Shown: positions 19,051-30,549 of the stretch, piece by piece
Position numbering within the stretch: position 1 is the first letter of the stretch
How the letters are laid out: every line of letters starts with the position of its first letter
Source of the DNA: Metallumcola ferriviriculae
GTDB lineage: Bacteria; Bacillota; JADQBR01
Assembly: GCF_035573695.1 (NCBI RefSeq)
Contig: NZ_CP121694.1
Location: 286,501 to 350,500, forward strand
Reading direction: 5' to 3'
DNA length: 64,000 nucleotides
Translations under genes and position numbers: made by a program
Notes under the pieces: generated by a model
The model's input: only the letters and a program-made list of their open reading frames with translations
The model's database searches: none
Told to the model about the DNA's origin: nothing

Positions 19051-21492
19051 TCAGTCATCTTTTGTTTCTTTTATCACTACTTTAGCTACAGAAACGATTT
19101 TATCGCCTTCATCTAACCTCATCAAGGTTACCCCTTGCGTAGTTCTGCTTAATTTTGATACTCCTTCCACTGCAATACGTATAACTACACCATCGGTATT
19201 AATCATCATCAACTCTTCTCCCACTGTAACCAACTTGATAGTAGCCAGTCTGCCGTTGCGTTCACTGCGTCGATAGGCTAATAGTCCTTTTCCACCTCGG
19301 GACTGAACACGATATTCTTTAATATCAGTTCGTTTACCGAACCCCTTTTCAGTAATTACCATCACGTCAGCATCTTCTTTGACAATTTCCATACCTACTA
19401 CCTGATCATCGCCGGATAAATTAATACCCTTAACACCTCTCGTAGCGCGACCAGTACTACGAACTTCTTCTTCATTAAATCGAATGGACATTCCTTCCTT
19501 AGTACCTAAGAGTATATCCTCTTTGCCTGTTGTCATCCTAACCCCAATTAACTCATCGTCGTCCACTAAATTTAAAGCAATCAGTCCATCCCGACGAATT
19601 GAATCATATTCTTCTAATAAAGTTTTTTTAACAAGCCCATGTTTGGTAGCCATAAGCAGGTAATGATTTGCTTGAAAATCTTTAACTGGAATTACTGCAC
19701 TAACCCATTCATCTTTATTAAGATAGAGTAGATTAATCAATGCAGTTCCTTTTGCCTGTCTGCTGGCTTCCGGAATTTCGTGACCCTTCAGGCGATACAC
19801 TTTACCTTGGTTAGTAAAGAATAACAAATGATGATGGGTAGTAGTAATAAATAATCGTTCAACAAAATCCTCATCACGGGTTGTAATACCGGAAATACCG
19901 CGGCCTCCCCTTCTTTGACTACGATAAGTCGTAACCGGTAATCTTTTGATATAACCACGATGTGTCATGGTAATAACTATATCTTCCTCGGCAATTAAAT
20001 CTTCTACATCTAAGGAATCTTCTTCAGCATCAAACTGAGTTCTTCTTTTATCAGCATATTTTTGTTTTATTTGCTCTAATTCTTCTTTGATCAAACTCAT
20101 TACTAGTCTAGGATTATTAAGTATTTCTGTATAATAAGCAATCTTTTTAATTAATTCTTTATATTCTTCTTCTATTTTTTCTCTTTCAAGTCCAGTTAAT
20201 CGCTGCAAACGCATATCCAAAATTGCTTGAGCTTGTTTTTCACTAAAGTCGAACTTACTCATTAGAGCTTTCTTCGCAATGTCCGGATTATCAGATGTTT
20301 TAATAGTATTTATCACTTCGTCTAGTTTATTTAATGCAATCTTTAAGCCTTCTACAATATGTGCTCTGGCTTCAGCCTTCTTCAATAGGTACTTGGTTCT
20401 ACGAATGATTATTTCTTTTTGATGTTCTAAATAATGAAAAAGAACTTCCCGTAGGTTTAAAACCTTTGGTTGCCCATCTACTAAGGCAAGCATGATTATA
20501 CCGAAAGTCTCCTGAAGTTGAGTATGTTTGTATAGTTGATTAAGCATTATATTGGGATTTATATCTTTACGCAATTCAATAATGACACGCATCCCAGTAC
20601 GGTCTGACTCATCTCTCAAATCTGTAATACCTTCAATTTTTTTATCTCTAACTAACCCAGCAATTTTCTCAACTAATCTCGCTTTATTAACCTGATAGGG
20701 TAATTCAGAAACCATAATCCTCATTTTTCCATTAGCCATTTTTTCAATTAGAGTTTTTGCTCTAATTTTAATAATACCCCTACCGGTGGTATAAGCCGAC
20801 TTAATTCCTTTTCGCCCCATAATTATGCCGCCGGTAGGAAAATCCGGTCCTTTCACAACCATCATTAACTCCTGAGCTGTAATGTCTGGATTTTCAATCA
20901 TCATAACCAATGAATCAATAACCTCTCTAAGATTATGAGGAGGAATATTTGTAGACATACCTACTGCAATTCCAGAAGACCCATTTACTAACAAATTTGG
21001 ATACTTTGAAGGTAGAACAACCGGTTCTTCCATTGTTTCGTCATAATTTGGTGCAAAGTTTACTGTATCTTTGTCTATATCTTTCAATAATTCCATAGCA
21101 ATCTTAGACATGCGAGCCTCAGTATAACGCATAGCTGCAGCGGCATCACCATCTACAGAACCAAAGTTACCATGACCGTCTATCAATTGATAACGAGTAG
21201 AAAAATCTTGGGCCATCCGAACCATAGTGTCATAGATGGCAGAATCACCATGAGGATGATAACGGGCCATAACATCCCCAACAACCCTAGCAGACTTTTT
21301 ATGAGGTTTATCAGGCGTAATTCCTGAATCATACATAGCATAAAGAATCCGGCGATGGACAGGTTTTAACCCATCCCTGACATCTGGCAAAGCTCTACCG
21401 ACTATTACACTCATGGCATAATCAAGGTAGGAATTTTTCATTTCCTCTTCAATATTTATCGGTACAATTTTACCGTGAGTATATTCATTCAT
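19051..21492 (-). CDS. gyrA: DNA gyrase subunit A
   Basis: 813 residues. The catalytic tyrosine lies in [11 protein letters not shown] near residue 123, preceded by the quinolone-resistance region ([19 protein letters not shown]). Coiled coil in the middle and six C-terminal beta-pinwheel repeats with the GyrA box QRRGGRG near 530. It is 46 bp after gyrB and forms one operon with it. No frameshift or deletion seen. Confidence 0.98.
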   Translation of the reverse strand: MNEYTHGKIVPINIEEEMKNSYLDYAMSVIVGRALPDVRDGLKPVHRRILYAMYDSGITPDKPHKKSARVVGDVMARYHPHGDSAIYDTMVRMAQDFSTRYQLIDGHGNFGSVDGDAAAAMRYTEARMSKIAMELLKDIDKDTVNFAPNYDETMEEPVVLPSKYPNLLVNGSSGIAVGMSTNIPPHNLREVIDSLVMMIENPDITAQELMMVVKGPDFPTGGIIMGRKGIKSAYTTGRGIIKIRAKTLIEKMANGKMRIMVSELPYQVNKARLVEKIAGLVRDKKIEGITDLRDESDRTGMRVIIELRKDINPNIMLNQLYKHTQLQETFGIIMLALVDGQPKVLNLREVLFHYLEHQKEIIIRRTKYLLKKAEARAHIVEGLKIALNKLDEVINTIKTSDNPDIAKKALMSKFDFSEKQAQAILDMRLQRLTGLEREKIEEEYKELIKKIAYYTEILNNPRLVMSLIKEELEQIKQKYADKRRTQFDAEEDSLDVEDLIAEEDIVITMTHRGYIKRLPVTTYRSQRRGGRGISGITTRDEDFVERLFITTTHHHLLFFTNQGKVYRLKGHEIPEASRQAKGTALINLLYLNKDEWVSAVIPVKDFQANHYLLMATKHGLVKKTLLEEYDSIRRDGLIALNLVDDDELIGVRMTTGKEDILLGTKEGMSIRFNEEEVRSTGRATRGVKGINLSGDDQVVGMEIVKEDADVMVITEKGFGKRTDIKEYRVQSRGGKGLLAYRRSERNGRLATIKLVTVGEELMMINTDGVVIRIAVEGVSKLSRTTQGVTLMRLDEGDKIVSVAKVVIKETKDD

Positions 21493-21538
21493 AAGTGGTA
21501 CCTCCTAAAATTAACTGCATTCTTTAAAAAAATTACTA

Positions 21539-23485
<1,947 letters not shown>

Positions 23486-23659
23486 TTATACCATAAAAAC
23501 ATATGTTCCCACAATTTTCCTCCTTAGATTTCTTATGAAATATTCTAAACGATAGTAAAATGTCTAATGGATGACATCTCTAAAAAATCTTATTTTGGGT
23601 TTTCCTATTAGTCCATTAATGTTCTATTTTTTCCATTTAATTAAATTTCTAACGAAAAA

Positions 23660-23680
23660 AACCGTGGTTTAGCCACGGTT
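23660..23680 (-). terminator. Terminator overlapping the remB-like stop codon
   Basis: aaccgtgg with ccacggtt around a 5-nt loop, followed on the minus strand by a run of seven T. It separates the dnaA-dnaN-yaaA-recF-remB group from gyrBA. The stop codon (23679-23681) touches the stem. Confidence 0.85.
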
Positions 23681-23933
23681 AGACGGGTTGATTTTTTACA
23701 GTAGACCTTTTTTGCAAAGTAAGAGAGGAAATTGAAGAAAGATAAACCTTCTTTTCTGTAATAATAAATGATTTTGGCTCCATTTCATTTTCAAGTTTTT
23801 CCAATAATCCTTCTACAGAAGCTAATTCGACAAATTCGTCTGTTATTAGAGATTTATCTACATTATCGTAATCAATAATAGCTACAATTTCTTTTTTATT
23901 AATTAAAACATCGCCGCCAATATGGAGATACAC
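23679..23933 (-). CDS. remB: RemB-like DUF370 extracellular matrix regulator
   Basis: 84 residues, the DUF370/YaaB family. The MYLHIGGDVLINKKEIVAIIDYDN opening and FIITEKKVYLSSISSLTLQKR end are characteristic. In Bacillus, RemA and RemB act on matrix gene expression. Its place between recF and gyrB is the conserved yaaB position, 12 bp after recF. Confidence 0.9.
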   Translation of the reverse strand: MYLHIGGDVLINKKEIVAIIDYDNVDKSLITDEFVELASVEGLLEKLENEMEPKSFIITEKKVYLSSISSLTLQKRSTVKNQPV

Positions 23934-23945
23934 TACTTTTCCCTC

Positions 23946-25046
23946 CTAAAAATTTACTGACCCATTATCTACTTTATATATTATCCCTTGGTCAGTCAAT
24001 TCCTTCGTAAGCCCGCTCAAATCTGTTCCAGTAATAAATGTTTGTATTCTGTCTATAACCTTATCCATTAAAAATGTTTTCCTATGATTGTCTAATTCGG
24101 AAAATACATCATCTAGTAAAAGTATAGGATACTCACCTATTTCACTTTTTATATATTCTAATTCCGAAAGTTTTAAGGCTAATGCAGCAGTTCGTTGTTG
24201 TCCTTGGGAACCGAAGGACCTAATATCAATCCCATTTATCGTAATTATCATATCATCTCTATGCGGTCCCACTAATGTAATTCCTTGGTAATATTCTTCA
24301 TTATTTTTTTCTTTTAAAGACTGAATATACATCTCTTTCAACACTGAAAGAGAAACATCAAACCCAATATTTTTAACACTAGAAACATATTTTAGTTCAA
24401 GGTTTTCAAATCCATTAGTGATTTTTCTGCATACCAATCTAGATAGTGGTTTAAGCTTTTCTATAGTGTCTAGTCTCTTTTTTATTAACTGGCTTCCTAA
24501 GTGAATTAGTTGATTCGTCCATACATCAAATTGTTCACCTTTCAAACCCCTTTTAAGGTTATTATTCCTTTGAAGAAGAACACGCTTAAAATCCGCCAAG
24601 ATGCTATTATATTGAGGACTTACTTGAGAAATTTCATTATCAAGAAATTGGCGCCGTTCTCTGGGACCTCCCTTGACTAGCATTAAGTCTTCCGGGCAAA
24701 ATAAAACCGTATTAAAATAAGTGCTAACCATGTTATTTTTTTGTAGTTTATTGTTATTAATAAAAAATTCTTTTTTACCTTCTTTTAAGATTACTTCTGC
24801 TTCATAATCAATATTATTATTGTGAATCATTGCTTTAATAAGGGCATCGCTTTGATCCCAGCGAATAAGGTCAATATCTTTGTTTGTTCTATGGGACTTT
24901 CCCGTTCCAAGAATATTAATAGCTTCCAAAATATTACTCTTGCCCTGGGCATTATTCCCAACTATAATATTGATTTTGTTATGCCATTCCAGCTTTATTA
25001 AATTATAATTACGAAAGTTTTTTAATAATAAGTCTTTAACTAACAA
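23946..25046 (-). CDS. recF: DNA replication and repair protein RecF
   Basis: About 366 residues from the TTG at 25046, which has AGGAG at a 7-nt spacing overlapping the yaaA stop; an ATG at 25073 would lie inside yaaA. Walker A GNNAQGKSN near residue 30, the ABC-like signature SFGSQGQQRTAALALKLSE and Walker B PILLLDDVFSELD are clear. It acts with RecO and RecR on gapped DNA. Confidence 0.95.
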   Translation of the reverse strand: MLVKDLLLKNFRNYNLIKLEWHNKINIIVGNNAQGKSNILEAINILGTGKSHRTNKDIDLIRWDQSDALIKAMIHNNNIDYEAEVILKEGKKEFFINNNKLQKNNMVSTYFNTVLFCPEDLMLVKGGPRERRQFLDNEISQVSPQYNSILADFKRVLLQRNNNLKRGLKGEQFDVWTNQLIHLGSQLIKKRLDTIEKLKPLSRLVCRKITNGFENLELKYVSSVKNIGFDVSLSVLKEMYIQSLKEKNNEEYYQGITLVGPHRDDMIITINGIDIRSFGSQGQQRTAALALKLSELEYIKSEIGEYPILLLDDVFSELDNHRKTFLMDKVIDRIQTFITGTDLSGLTKELTDQGIIYKVDNGSVNF

Positions 25047-25057
25047 ATGGTACACTC

Positions 25058-25273
25058 CTAGCCATGGAAGCAAATCAAAATTGAATCATTTTCAACCGTC
25101 ACGACATCGCCTGGAAATATTTTTCTAGTGCGTTGGGTAGAATTTTCACCGTTAACTTTTACCAACCCTTGCTGGATAATCGTTTTTGCTTCTCCACCGC
25201 TAGAAGTGATGTCTGCCCATTTAAGGAGTTGGTCGAGTCTAATTAATTCACTCTTTATATAAACCTCGCGCAT
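25058..25273 (-). CDS. yaaA: S4-domain RNA-binding protein YaaA
   Basis: 71 residues forming one S4 RNA-binding domain (IRLDQLLKWADITSSGGEAK, then VKVNGENSTQRTRKIFPGD). The family is linked to ribosome assembly and sits between dnaN and recF in most Firmicutes, exactly as here. The 3' end overlaps the ribosome-binding site of recF. Confidence 0.93.
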   Translation of the reverse strand: MREVYIKSELIRLDQLLKWADITSSGGEAKTIIQQGLVKVNGENSTQRTRKIFPGDVVTVENDSILICFHG

Positions 25274-25294
25274 AATGCCCCTCCGAATCTTAGT

Positions 25295-26404
25295 CTATAC
25301 TGTTCTTATTGGTAGAATTAGATATAGATAGTTATCCTTAGTAACTGGTTTAATAATTCCGGGACTCAATGTCCCGCTTAGCTCTAAATAAACTTCCTCG
25401 TCATCTACAACTTTGAGTACATCTATCAAATATTTTGAATTAAAAGCAATTTTAATTTCTTCACCTTCAATATAAGCAGGTACTTTCTCATGTAGTTTAC
25501 CCACATCGGGACTATTCATATTAATTATTAAACTGTTTTCTGAAAAAGAGATTTTAATTACATTTGCCTTATTGCCACCTTCATCACCTGCTAATAATGA
25601 TGCTCTTTCTACCACTTGAAGAAATGTTTTAGTTTCTAGTCTAACTTTTGTAGAATATTCTTTTGGAATAACCTGCTTATAATCAGGAAATTGCCCTTCA
25701 ATTAATCGGGAAATTAAGGAAATATTATCTATTTTAAATAATACCTGGTTTTTATCAAAGGAAATAGTTATGGACTCTTCATCATTAATAAGGCGGCTAA
25801 CTTCAGTAAGTGTCTTACCGGGGATAATTTCCAATCTAGATGACAGCCCTTTTTCTAAGACACCGGTTCTACATGATAAACGGTGAGTATCAGTCGATAC
25901 TAATCGTAATTGGTTTTCATTTATTTCTGTGAGTATACCTGTGAATACGGGGCGGGATTCATCTTTTGATACGGCAACGGATACTTGGCGAATCATATGT
26001 TTTAAAAGATCTCCTGGTACGTTAACAGCATCAGTATCAGATAAAGATGGTAATATGGGGAACTCTTCTGGATCGAAACCATTTATAACTACTTGAGAAT
26101 CCCCATAAATTATATTTGCTGCATTTTGATTAGTCTCAAAGGTAATAGGTAAGTCCGGTAATTTTCTTACTAATTCAGAAAAGTATTTTGAAGGTAGTAC
26201 TATGCTGCCTGGTTCAATGATATCAGCTTTTATTGAACATTTTATACCCATTTCCAAATCAGTGGCCTTGAGAACTATCTCATCATTATCGGTTGTTTCT
26301 AAGAGAATGCCACCTAAAATGGGCATAGTATTTTTTGTTGAAACGGCTCTTTGAACAATTTGTACGCCTTGTACAAGATTTGATTTGTCACACTGAAATT
26401 TCAT
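25295..26404 (-). CDS. dnaN: DNA polymerase III beta subunit (sliding clamp)
   Basis: 369 residues with the three repeated clamp domains (about 1-120, 130-245, 250-369). N-terminal MKFQCDKSNLVQGVQIVQRAVSTKNTMPILGG and C-terminal PVTKDNYLYLILPIR are typical. The ring tethers the polymerase to DNA. It lies 150 bp after dnaA across a region with degenerate DnaA boxes. Confidence 0.97.
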   Translation of the reverse strand: MKFQCDKSNLVQGVQIVQRAVSTKNTMPILGGILLETTDNDEIVLKATDLEMGIKCSIKADIIEPGSIVLPSKYFSELVRKLPDLPITFETNQNAANIIYGDSQVVINGFDPEEFPILPSLSDTDAVNVPGDLLKHMIRQVSVAVSKDESRPVFTGILTEINENQLRLVSTDTHRLSCRTGVLEKGLSSRLEIIPGKTLTEVSRLINDEESITISFDKNQVLFKIDNISLISRLIEGQFPDYKQVIPKEYSTKVRLETKTFLQVVERASLLAGDEGGNKANVIKISFSENSLIINMNSPDVGKLHEKVPAYIEGEEIKIAFNSKYLIDVLKVVDDEEVYLELSGTLSPGIIKPVTKDNYLYLILPIRTV

Positions 26405-26554
26405 AGTTATGCCTCCCGCCGTATTATTATTATATTTTAGTAATAGTAGTAGGGCTTGTTGATAATGTGGAAAAGACTATTTTTGTCACTCTTGTTAAGC
26501 AGAATACCCTGTTACTTATTTGTTGATAATATTTTATGTTATCAACAAGTTGAG
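26405..26554. promoter_or_regulatory. dnaA-dnaN intergenic DnaA-box cluster
   Basis: Contains TGTTGATAA at 26457-26465 and 26521-26529 and TTATCAACA at 26539-26547, each one mismatch from the DnaA-box consensus, plus an AT-rich stretch. Firmicute origins are often split on both sides of dnaA, so this is likely the second oriC subregion and may also control dnaN. Confidence 0.65.
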
Positions 26555-27919
26555 CTACATTGTTTTTAAGGTACCGCTTATTTCATTAATAAGGTCTGCT
26601 AACGAAGAGTCATTTTTTAAAGCTGTAGAAATTTTATCATATGCATGAATAACTGTAGTATGATCTCTACCTCCAAATTCTTCACCAACTTTAGGTAAGG
26701 AAGAATTAGTTAATTCTCTTGAGAGGTACATGGCAATTTGGCGCGGATAAGCAATATTTCTGGTACGTCTTTTTGATTTAAAATCTTCCATCTTTAAGCC
26801 AAAGTGCTGGGATACAGCTTTTTGAATTGCTTTTATGGTAATTGGTTTTGGGTTATTCATTTGTACTATAGCTTTAAGTGCTTCTTCGGCTAACTCCAAA
26901 GATATTTCTCGATTTATTAGCGATGCATAAGCCACTACCCTAACCAAAGCCCCCTCTAATTCCCGAATGTTTGATTGAATCTTATTGGCAATAAAAGCCA
27001 TAACATCATTAGGAAGATTTAATCCTTCCAAGGTAGCTTTTTTACGTAAGATAGCAATCCGGGTTTCGTAGTCTGGCGCCTGCATATCAGTAATTAAACC
27101 CCATTCGAACCTTGACCTTAAACGGTCTTCAAGAGTTGGAATTTCTTTTGGAGGGCGGTCACTAGAAATTATAATTTGTTTATTAGCTTCATAGAGAGAA
27201 TTAAAGGTATGAAAGAATTCTTCCTGAGTACGTTCTTTACCTTCTAAGAATTGAATATCATCTACTAACAGTACATCAATATTTCGGTATTTGTTTCTAA
27301 ATTCCACGGTCTTATCAAATCGAATGGCGTTAATTAATTCGTTAGTGAATTTTTCGGAAGTTACATAAACTACGTTATGAGTGGGTAGTTGGGATAAAAC
27401 ATAATGACCGATTGCATGCATCAGATGAGTTTTTCCTAACCCCACTCCCCCATAAATAAATAAAGGGTTATACGCTTTTGCGGGAGCTTCCGCAACGGCT
27501 AGGGATGCTGCATGGGCAAAGCGATTATTATTGCCAATGACAAAAGTATCAAAAGTATATTTTTGATTAAGATGAAAGGAATGAGCATTGTTTTCAGCAT
27601 CTTCGGTGTCCTTATAGTGGAGGCTTTGCGTTTTTTGTTTTTCAGGCGTAGTGGATAAAGTTTCTCCAGGTAGTACAAAACGTAAAGTAATGGTTTCCTT
27701 TAAAATTAATTCGACGGTACTTTTAATAAGATGGTAGTAGCGGTTTTCTAACCAATCTTTTGCAAATTCATTAGGAACGGAAATAATTGCAGTGTTACCA
27801 GAGAAGGAAGCCAAGCTGGTATTTTTAAGCCAGGTTTCAAAGCTCGGTTTGCTTAATTCGGTTTCTAAAATATCTAAAGCTTGCTGCCATAAGTCTATTA
27901 TTTGGTCGGATTGCGTCAT
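26555..27919 (-). CDS. dnaA: Chromosomal replication initiator DnaA
   Basis: 454 residues from the ATG at 27919, chosen for the GGAGG at 8-nt spacing; the frame continues 12 codons further. Domain I (1-85), a short linker, AAA+ domain with Walker [10 protein letters not shown] near 155 and Walker [11 protein letters not shown] near 217, and domain IV with the DnaA signature [15 protein letters not shown] near 425. It binds the boxes on both sides of its gene. Confidence 0.98.
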   Translation of the reverse strand: MTQSDQIIDLWQQALDILETELSKPSFETWLKNTSLASFSGNTAIISVPNEFAKDWLENRYYHLIKSTVELILKETITLRFVLPGETLSTTPEKQKTQSLHYKDTEDAENNAHSFHLNQKYTFDTFVIGNNNRFAHAASLAVAEAPAKAYNPLFIYGGVGLGKTHLMHAIGHYVLSQLPTHNVVYVTSEKFTNELINAIRFDKTVEFRNKYRNIDVLLVDDIQFLEGKERTQEEFFHTFNSLYEANKQIIISSDRPPKEIPTLEDRLRSRFEWGLITDMQAPDYETRIAILRKKATLEGLNLPNDVMAFIANKIQSNIRELEGALVRVVAYASLINREISLELAEEALKAIVQMNNPKPITIKAIQKAVSQHFGLKMEDFKSKRRTRNIAYPRQIAMYLSRELTNSSLPKVGEEFGGRDHTTVIHAYDKISTALKNDSSLADLINEISGTLKTM

Positions 27920-28247
27920 AATAAACCTCCTCGAGTTAACATAAAACATCCACACGAAAGGAAAACTTCTGTGGATAAGAAAAAATACTTATGTTTTAAT
28001 AGAATCAATGAATTAAAGCAGGGTAAATTTGGAAACAATGATTAATAATGAGGTTATCCACAACTTTAAGATAGATTGATGGTGAATAAGGTAAGAATGG
28101 AGGATAATTCCCTTTCTAAAGGATTTTCTAAAGGATTTACTAAAATTTGCATATTAATCATAGCAAAATTTATCCACAATATCAACACGGAATATCGTGT
28201 TCTATGTGGGTTTTTGTGGATAACATTATTGTATTGCTTCTATTTTC
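27920..28247. promoter_or_regulatory. oriC: Chromosomal replication origin oriC
   Basis: Intergenic region between divergent dnaA and rpmH with four perfect DnaA boxes: TGTGGATAA at 27970-27978 and 28215-28223, TTATCCACA at 28054-28062 and 28170-28178. AT-rich segments lie between and could serve for unwinding. Gene orientation flips here from minus to plus, as expected for bidirectional replication. The dnaA promoter must also lie here, but I cannot single it out. No credible gene. Confidence 0.92.
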
Positions 28248-28276
28248 TTGACTGCCGCTATGGATTCGTATATAAT
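28248..28276 (+). promoter_or_regulatory. Promoter of rpmH
   Basis: TTGACT (28248-28253), 17-nt spacer, TATAAT (28271-28276), 40 bp before rpmH. It likely drives rpmH, rnpA, yidD, yidC and jag. Confidence 0.8.
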
Positions 28277-28315
28277 TGCTTTATGTCTAAAGGTAAATAA
28301 AGGGGGTAAGTAACA

Positions 28316-28450
28316 ATGAAACGAACGTACAAGCCAAAAAGAAGGAAACATAAAAGGGTTCACGGTTTTAGAAGCCGGATGAATAGTAAAGCCGGGCGCA
28401 AGGTAGTTAGTAGTCGTCGTCGTAAAGGGAGAAAAAGACTTTCAGCTTAA
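28316..28450 (+). CDS. rpmH: 50S ribosomal protein L34
   Basis: 44 residues, starting [19 protein letters not shown] and ending KGRKRLSA, the canonical L34 pattern. A strong AGGGGG site precedes the ATG. It is too short to show in many gene tracks but is unmistakable in sequence and position next to oriC and rnpA. Confidence 0.98.
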   Translation: MKRTYKPKRRKHKRVHGFRSRMNSKAGRKVVSSRRRKGRKRLSA

Positions 28451-28473
28451 GGCCGCGTTCAGGTGGCCTTTTA
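28449..28473 (+). terminator. Attenuator between rpmH and rnpA
   Basis: aaggcc and ggcctttt around a 10-nt loop, starting at the rpmH stop. The T run is short, so partial read-through into rnpA is likely. This would help give more L34 than RNase P protein. Confidence 0.55.
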
Positions 28474-28548
28474 CCATTTAATGAGGAAATGTTTATTATT
28501 ATTATTTTTGGGTACAATAAAAAGTTCGCTAGATTTAAGGTGAAATAA

Positions 28549-28899
28549 ATGCTAGCTGGTGAGAATCGTTTAAAAAGAAAAAAAGATTTTAACAGAGTTT
28601 ATAGATACGGAAAGTCTTATGCTAACGATATTTTGGTTATTTATGTTTTTGCTAATAACTTAAGCCCAACTAGAATTGGATTTTCGGTATCTAAAAAAGT
28701 GGGCAAAGCGGTTCTGAGAAATCGTATTAAGCGTGTTCTTAGAGAAATGTGCCGAGAAAATTTAGACCAGTTTCCTAGTGGCTATGATATTATTTTCATT
28801 GCTCGGCAGAAAATAAAAGGAATTAATCAACACTTGATAGAAGTAAAACTATTGCAGTTATTGGAAAAGGCAGGAAAAAAAAGTGGTGCTTTTAAATGA
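28549..28899 (+). CDS. rnpA: Ribonuclease P protein component
   Basis: 116 residues. The RNR motif region ([19 protein letters not shown], about 51-69) and the N-terminal [16 protein letters not shown] are typical. It assists the RNase P RNA in 5' trimming of tRNA precursors. Overlaps the yidD start by 4 bp. Confidence 0.97.
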   Translation: MLAGENRLKRKKDFNRVYRYGKSYANDILVIYVFANNLSPTRIGFSVSKKVGKAVLRNRIKRVLREMCRENLDQFPSGYDIIFIARQKIKGINQHLIEVKLLQLLEKAGKKSGAFK

Positions 28900-29123
28900 C
28901 AAGAGTCTTTATATACATTATAAAAATGTATCAAAAATATATTTCCGCAATTATAGGTAGACATTGTCGCTTTTATCCTACATGTTCTCAATATTCTGTA
29001 GAGGCCTTGGAGCACTATGGTTTTGTGAAGGGCTTAATCTTAAGTGGTAAGAGAATAATCAGGTGTCATCCCTGGAATGACGGTGGTTATGACCCTGTAA
29101 TTAAAAATGAAAAAGGGAGGTGA
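28896..29123 (+). CDS. yidD: Membrane protein insertion efficiency factor YidD
   Basis: 75 residues with the conserved core [31 protein letters not shown] and GGYDPV near the end. N-terminal amphipathic/hydrophobic helix. It lies between rnpA and yidC in nearly all bacteria and helps YidC. Confidence 0.96.
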   Translation: MTRVFIYIIKMYQKYISAIIGRHCRFYPTCSQYSVEALEHYGFVKGLILSGKRIIRCHPWNDGGYDPVIKNEKGR

Positions 29124-29159
29124 ACCCACTAAAATCTTGTGGTTTTAGAGGGGACAAAT

Positions 29160-29837
29160 TTGTGGGCTAGTTTAGTGGATTTTATATCCCAATCGATTCA
29201 GTTTTTTTACATACTCACCTTAAAGCTCGGAATACCTAACTATGGATTAGCGATTATTCTCTTCACCATAGTAATTAAAGTAATTTTATACCCATTAACA
29301 CATAAGCAAATGGATGCAATGCGCAAAATGCAGGAATTGCAGCCTAAAATTAAAGAGGTCCAAAAAAAACACAAGAACGACTCTCAAAAGTCTCAACAGG
29401 CTATGATGGAATTATACCGTGAACATGGTGCTAATCCTTTGTCGGGATGTTGGCCGTTATTAATTCAAATGCCTATTCTTTTTGCTTTATTTAGGTCTTT
29501 GCGAGTATTTTTTGATCCAGTGCAACACCCTGTGTATGTAAACCTTACTCATGCGTCATTTTTTTGGGTAAAAAATCTCGGGAACGCCGACCCATTTATT
29601 CTACCTGTTTTAGTTGGTATTACTACTTTTTTACAGCAAAAAGTTACTACTACTGGAACGGACCAAACCCAGAAAACAATGTTATATGTAATGCCGATTT
29701 TTTTGGCTTGGGTAAGTAGAAATTTTCCGGGAGGATTAGCTCTTTATTGGGTGGTATTCAGCATTTTGGGTACTGTTCAACAGATTTATATTAATAAGCA
29801 GTCTACTGGCGTGCGGGAGGAGGCAAAAGGTAAATGA
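29160..29837 (+). CDS. yidC: Membrane protein insertase YidC/Oxa1 (SpoIIIJ type)
   Basis: About 225 residues from the TTG at 29160, which has AGGGG at a good distance; a GTG at 29139 would add seven residues. Five hydrophobic segments are visible, with the conserved LYPLTHKQMDAMRKMQELQPKI loop after the first. No lipoprotein signal, unlike Bacillus SpoIIIJ. It inserts membrane proteins with SecYEG or alone. Start uncertain by a few codons. Confidence 0.94.
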   Translation: MWASLVDFISQSIQFFYILTLKLGIPNYGLAIILFTIVIKVILYPLTHKQMDAMRKMQELQPKIKEVQKKHKNDSQKSQQAMMELYREHGANPLSGCWPLLIQMPILFALFRSLRVFFDPVQHPVYVNLTHASFFWVKNLGNADPFILPVLVGITTFLQQKVTTTGTDQTQKTMLYVMPIFLAWVSRNFPGGLALYWVVFSILGTVQQIYINKQSTGVREEAKGK

Positions 29838-30454
29838 GAAGTATTGAAGTTTCTGCAAAAACAGTGGATGATGCTGTTAGTCAGGCCTTGCACGAATTAC
29901 AGGTGGACAAGGACAGAGTTCAAATTGAAGTATTGGAAGAAGCACAAAAAGGATTATTTGGGTTATTAGGTGTAAAAATGGCCCGGGTTAAAGTGACTAT
30001 AAGTGATACCCCAGCAAAAATGGCCCGGGAGTTTTTGGAGAAGGTTTTTAAAAACATTAATGTTACTGTGGTCATTGAGGAAACAATAACAGAGGACTAT
30101 GTATATTTTTCGTTTGCCGGTAAAGACTTAGGTATTCTTATCGGTAGAAGGGGTGAAACCTTGGATGCCCTTCAATATTTAACGAACCTCGTAGTGAACC
30201 GAAAAATAGAAGAAAGAGTACGGTTTATTTTGGATGTTGAAGGGTATCGGAAAAGAAGAGAACAAACTCTGCAAAATTTGGCCCTTAAGTTATCAGATAA
30301 GGTAAAGAATACTGGTAAGAAAGTGATACTGGAGCCGATGAACCCTCACGAAAGGCGCATCATTCATACCGCACTACAACAGGATAATACGGTGCACACC
30401 TTCAGCGAGGGAGAAGAACCGTATAGAAAAGTAGTTATAAACCTCAAGAAGTAA
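29834..30454 (+). CDS. jag: RNA-binding protein Jag/KhpB
   Basis: 206 residues: Jag N-terminal domain (1-50, IEVSAKTVDDAVSQALHEL), KH domain (about 75-150, GILIGRRGETLDALQYL) and R3H domain (about 151-206, EPMNPHERRIIHTALQ). It overlaps the yidC stop by 4 bp. The partner KhpA is outside the window. Confidence 0.95.
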   Translation: MRSIEVSAKTVDDAVSQALHELQVDKDRVQIEVLEEAQKGLFGLLGVKMARVKVTISDTPAKMAREFLEKVFKNINVTVVIEETITEDYVYFSFAGKDLGILIGRRGETLDALQYLTNLVVNRKIEERVRFILDVEGYRKRREQTLQNLALKLSDKVKNTGKKVILEPMNPHERRIIHTALQQDNTVHTFSEGEEPYRKVVINLKK

Positions 30455-30457
30455 CCT

Positions 30458-30487
30458 AAGCCCAGTAATGGCCACATTACTGGGCTT
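30458..30487 (+). terminator. Terminator after jag
   Basis: Stem aagcccagtaatg with cattactgggctt, loop gcca, 13 bp. Only a short T run follows, but stem strength and position support termination before mnmE. Confidence 0.8.
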
Positions 30488-30549
30488 TATACAATTTATT
30501 AATTTAGGAGAAACTTAAAGGAGATACTATCTGTAATGGGAGTGATTGT

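Noticed and set aside
28076-28300. Small plus-strand frame in oriC
   Set aside because: It spans two DnaA boxes and the rpmH promoter and lacks a ribosome-binding site or family resemblance.
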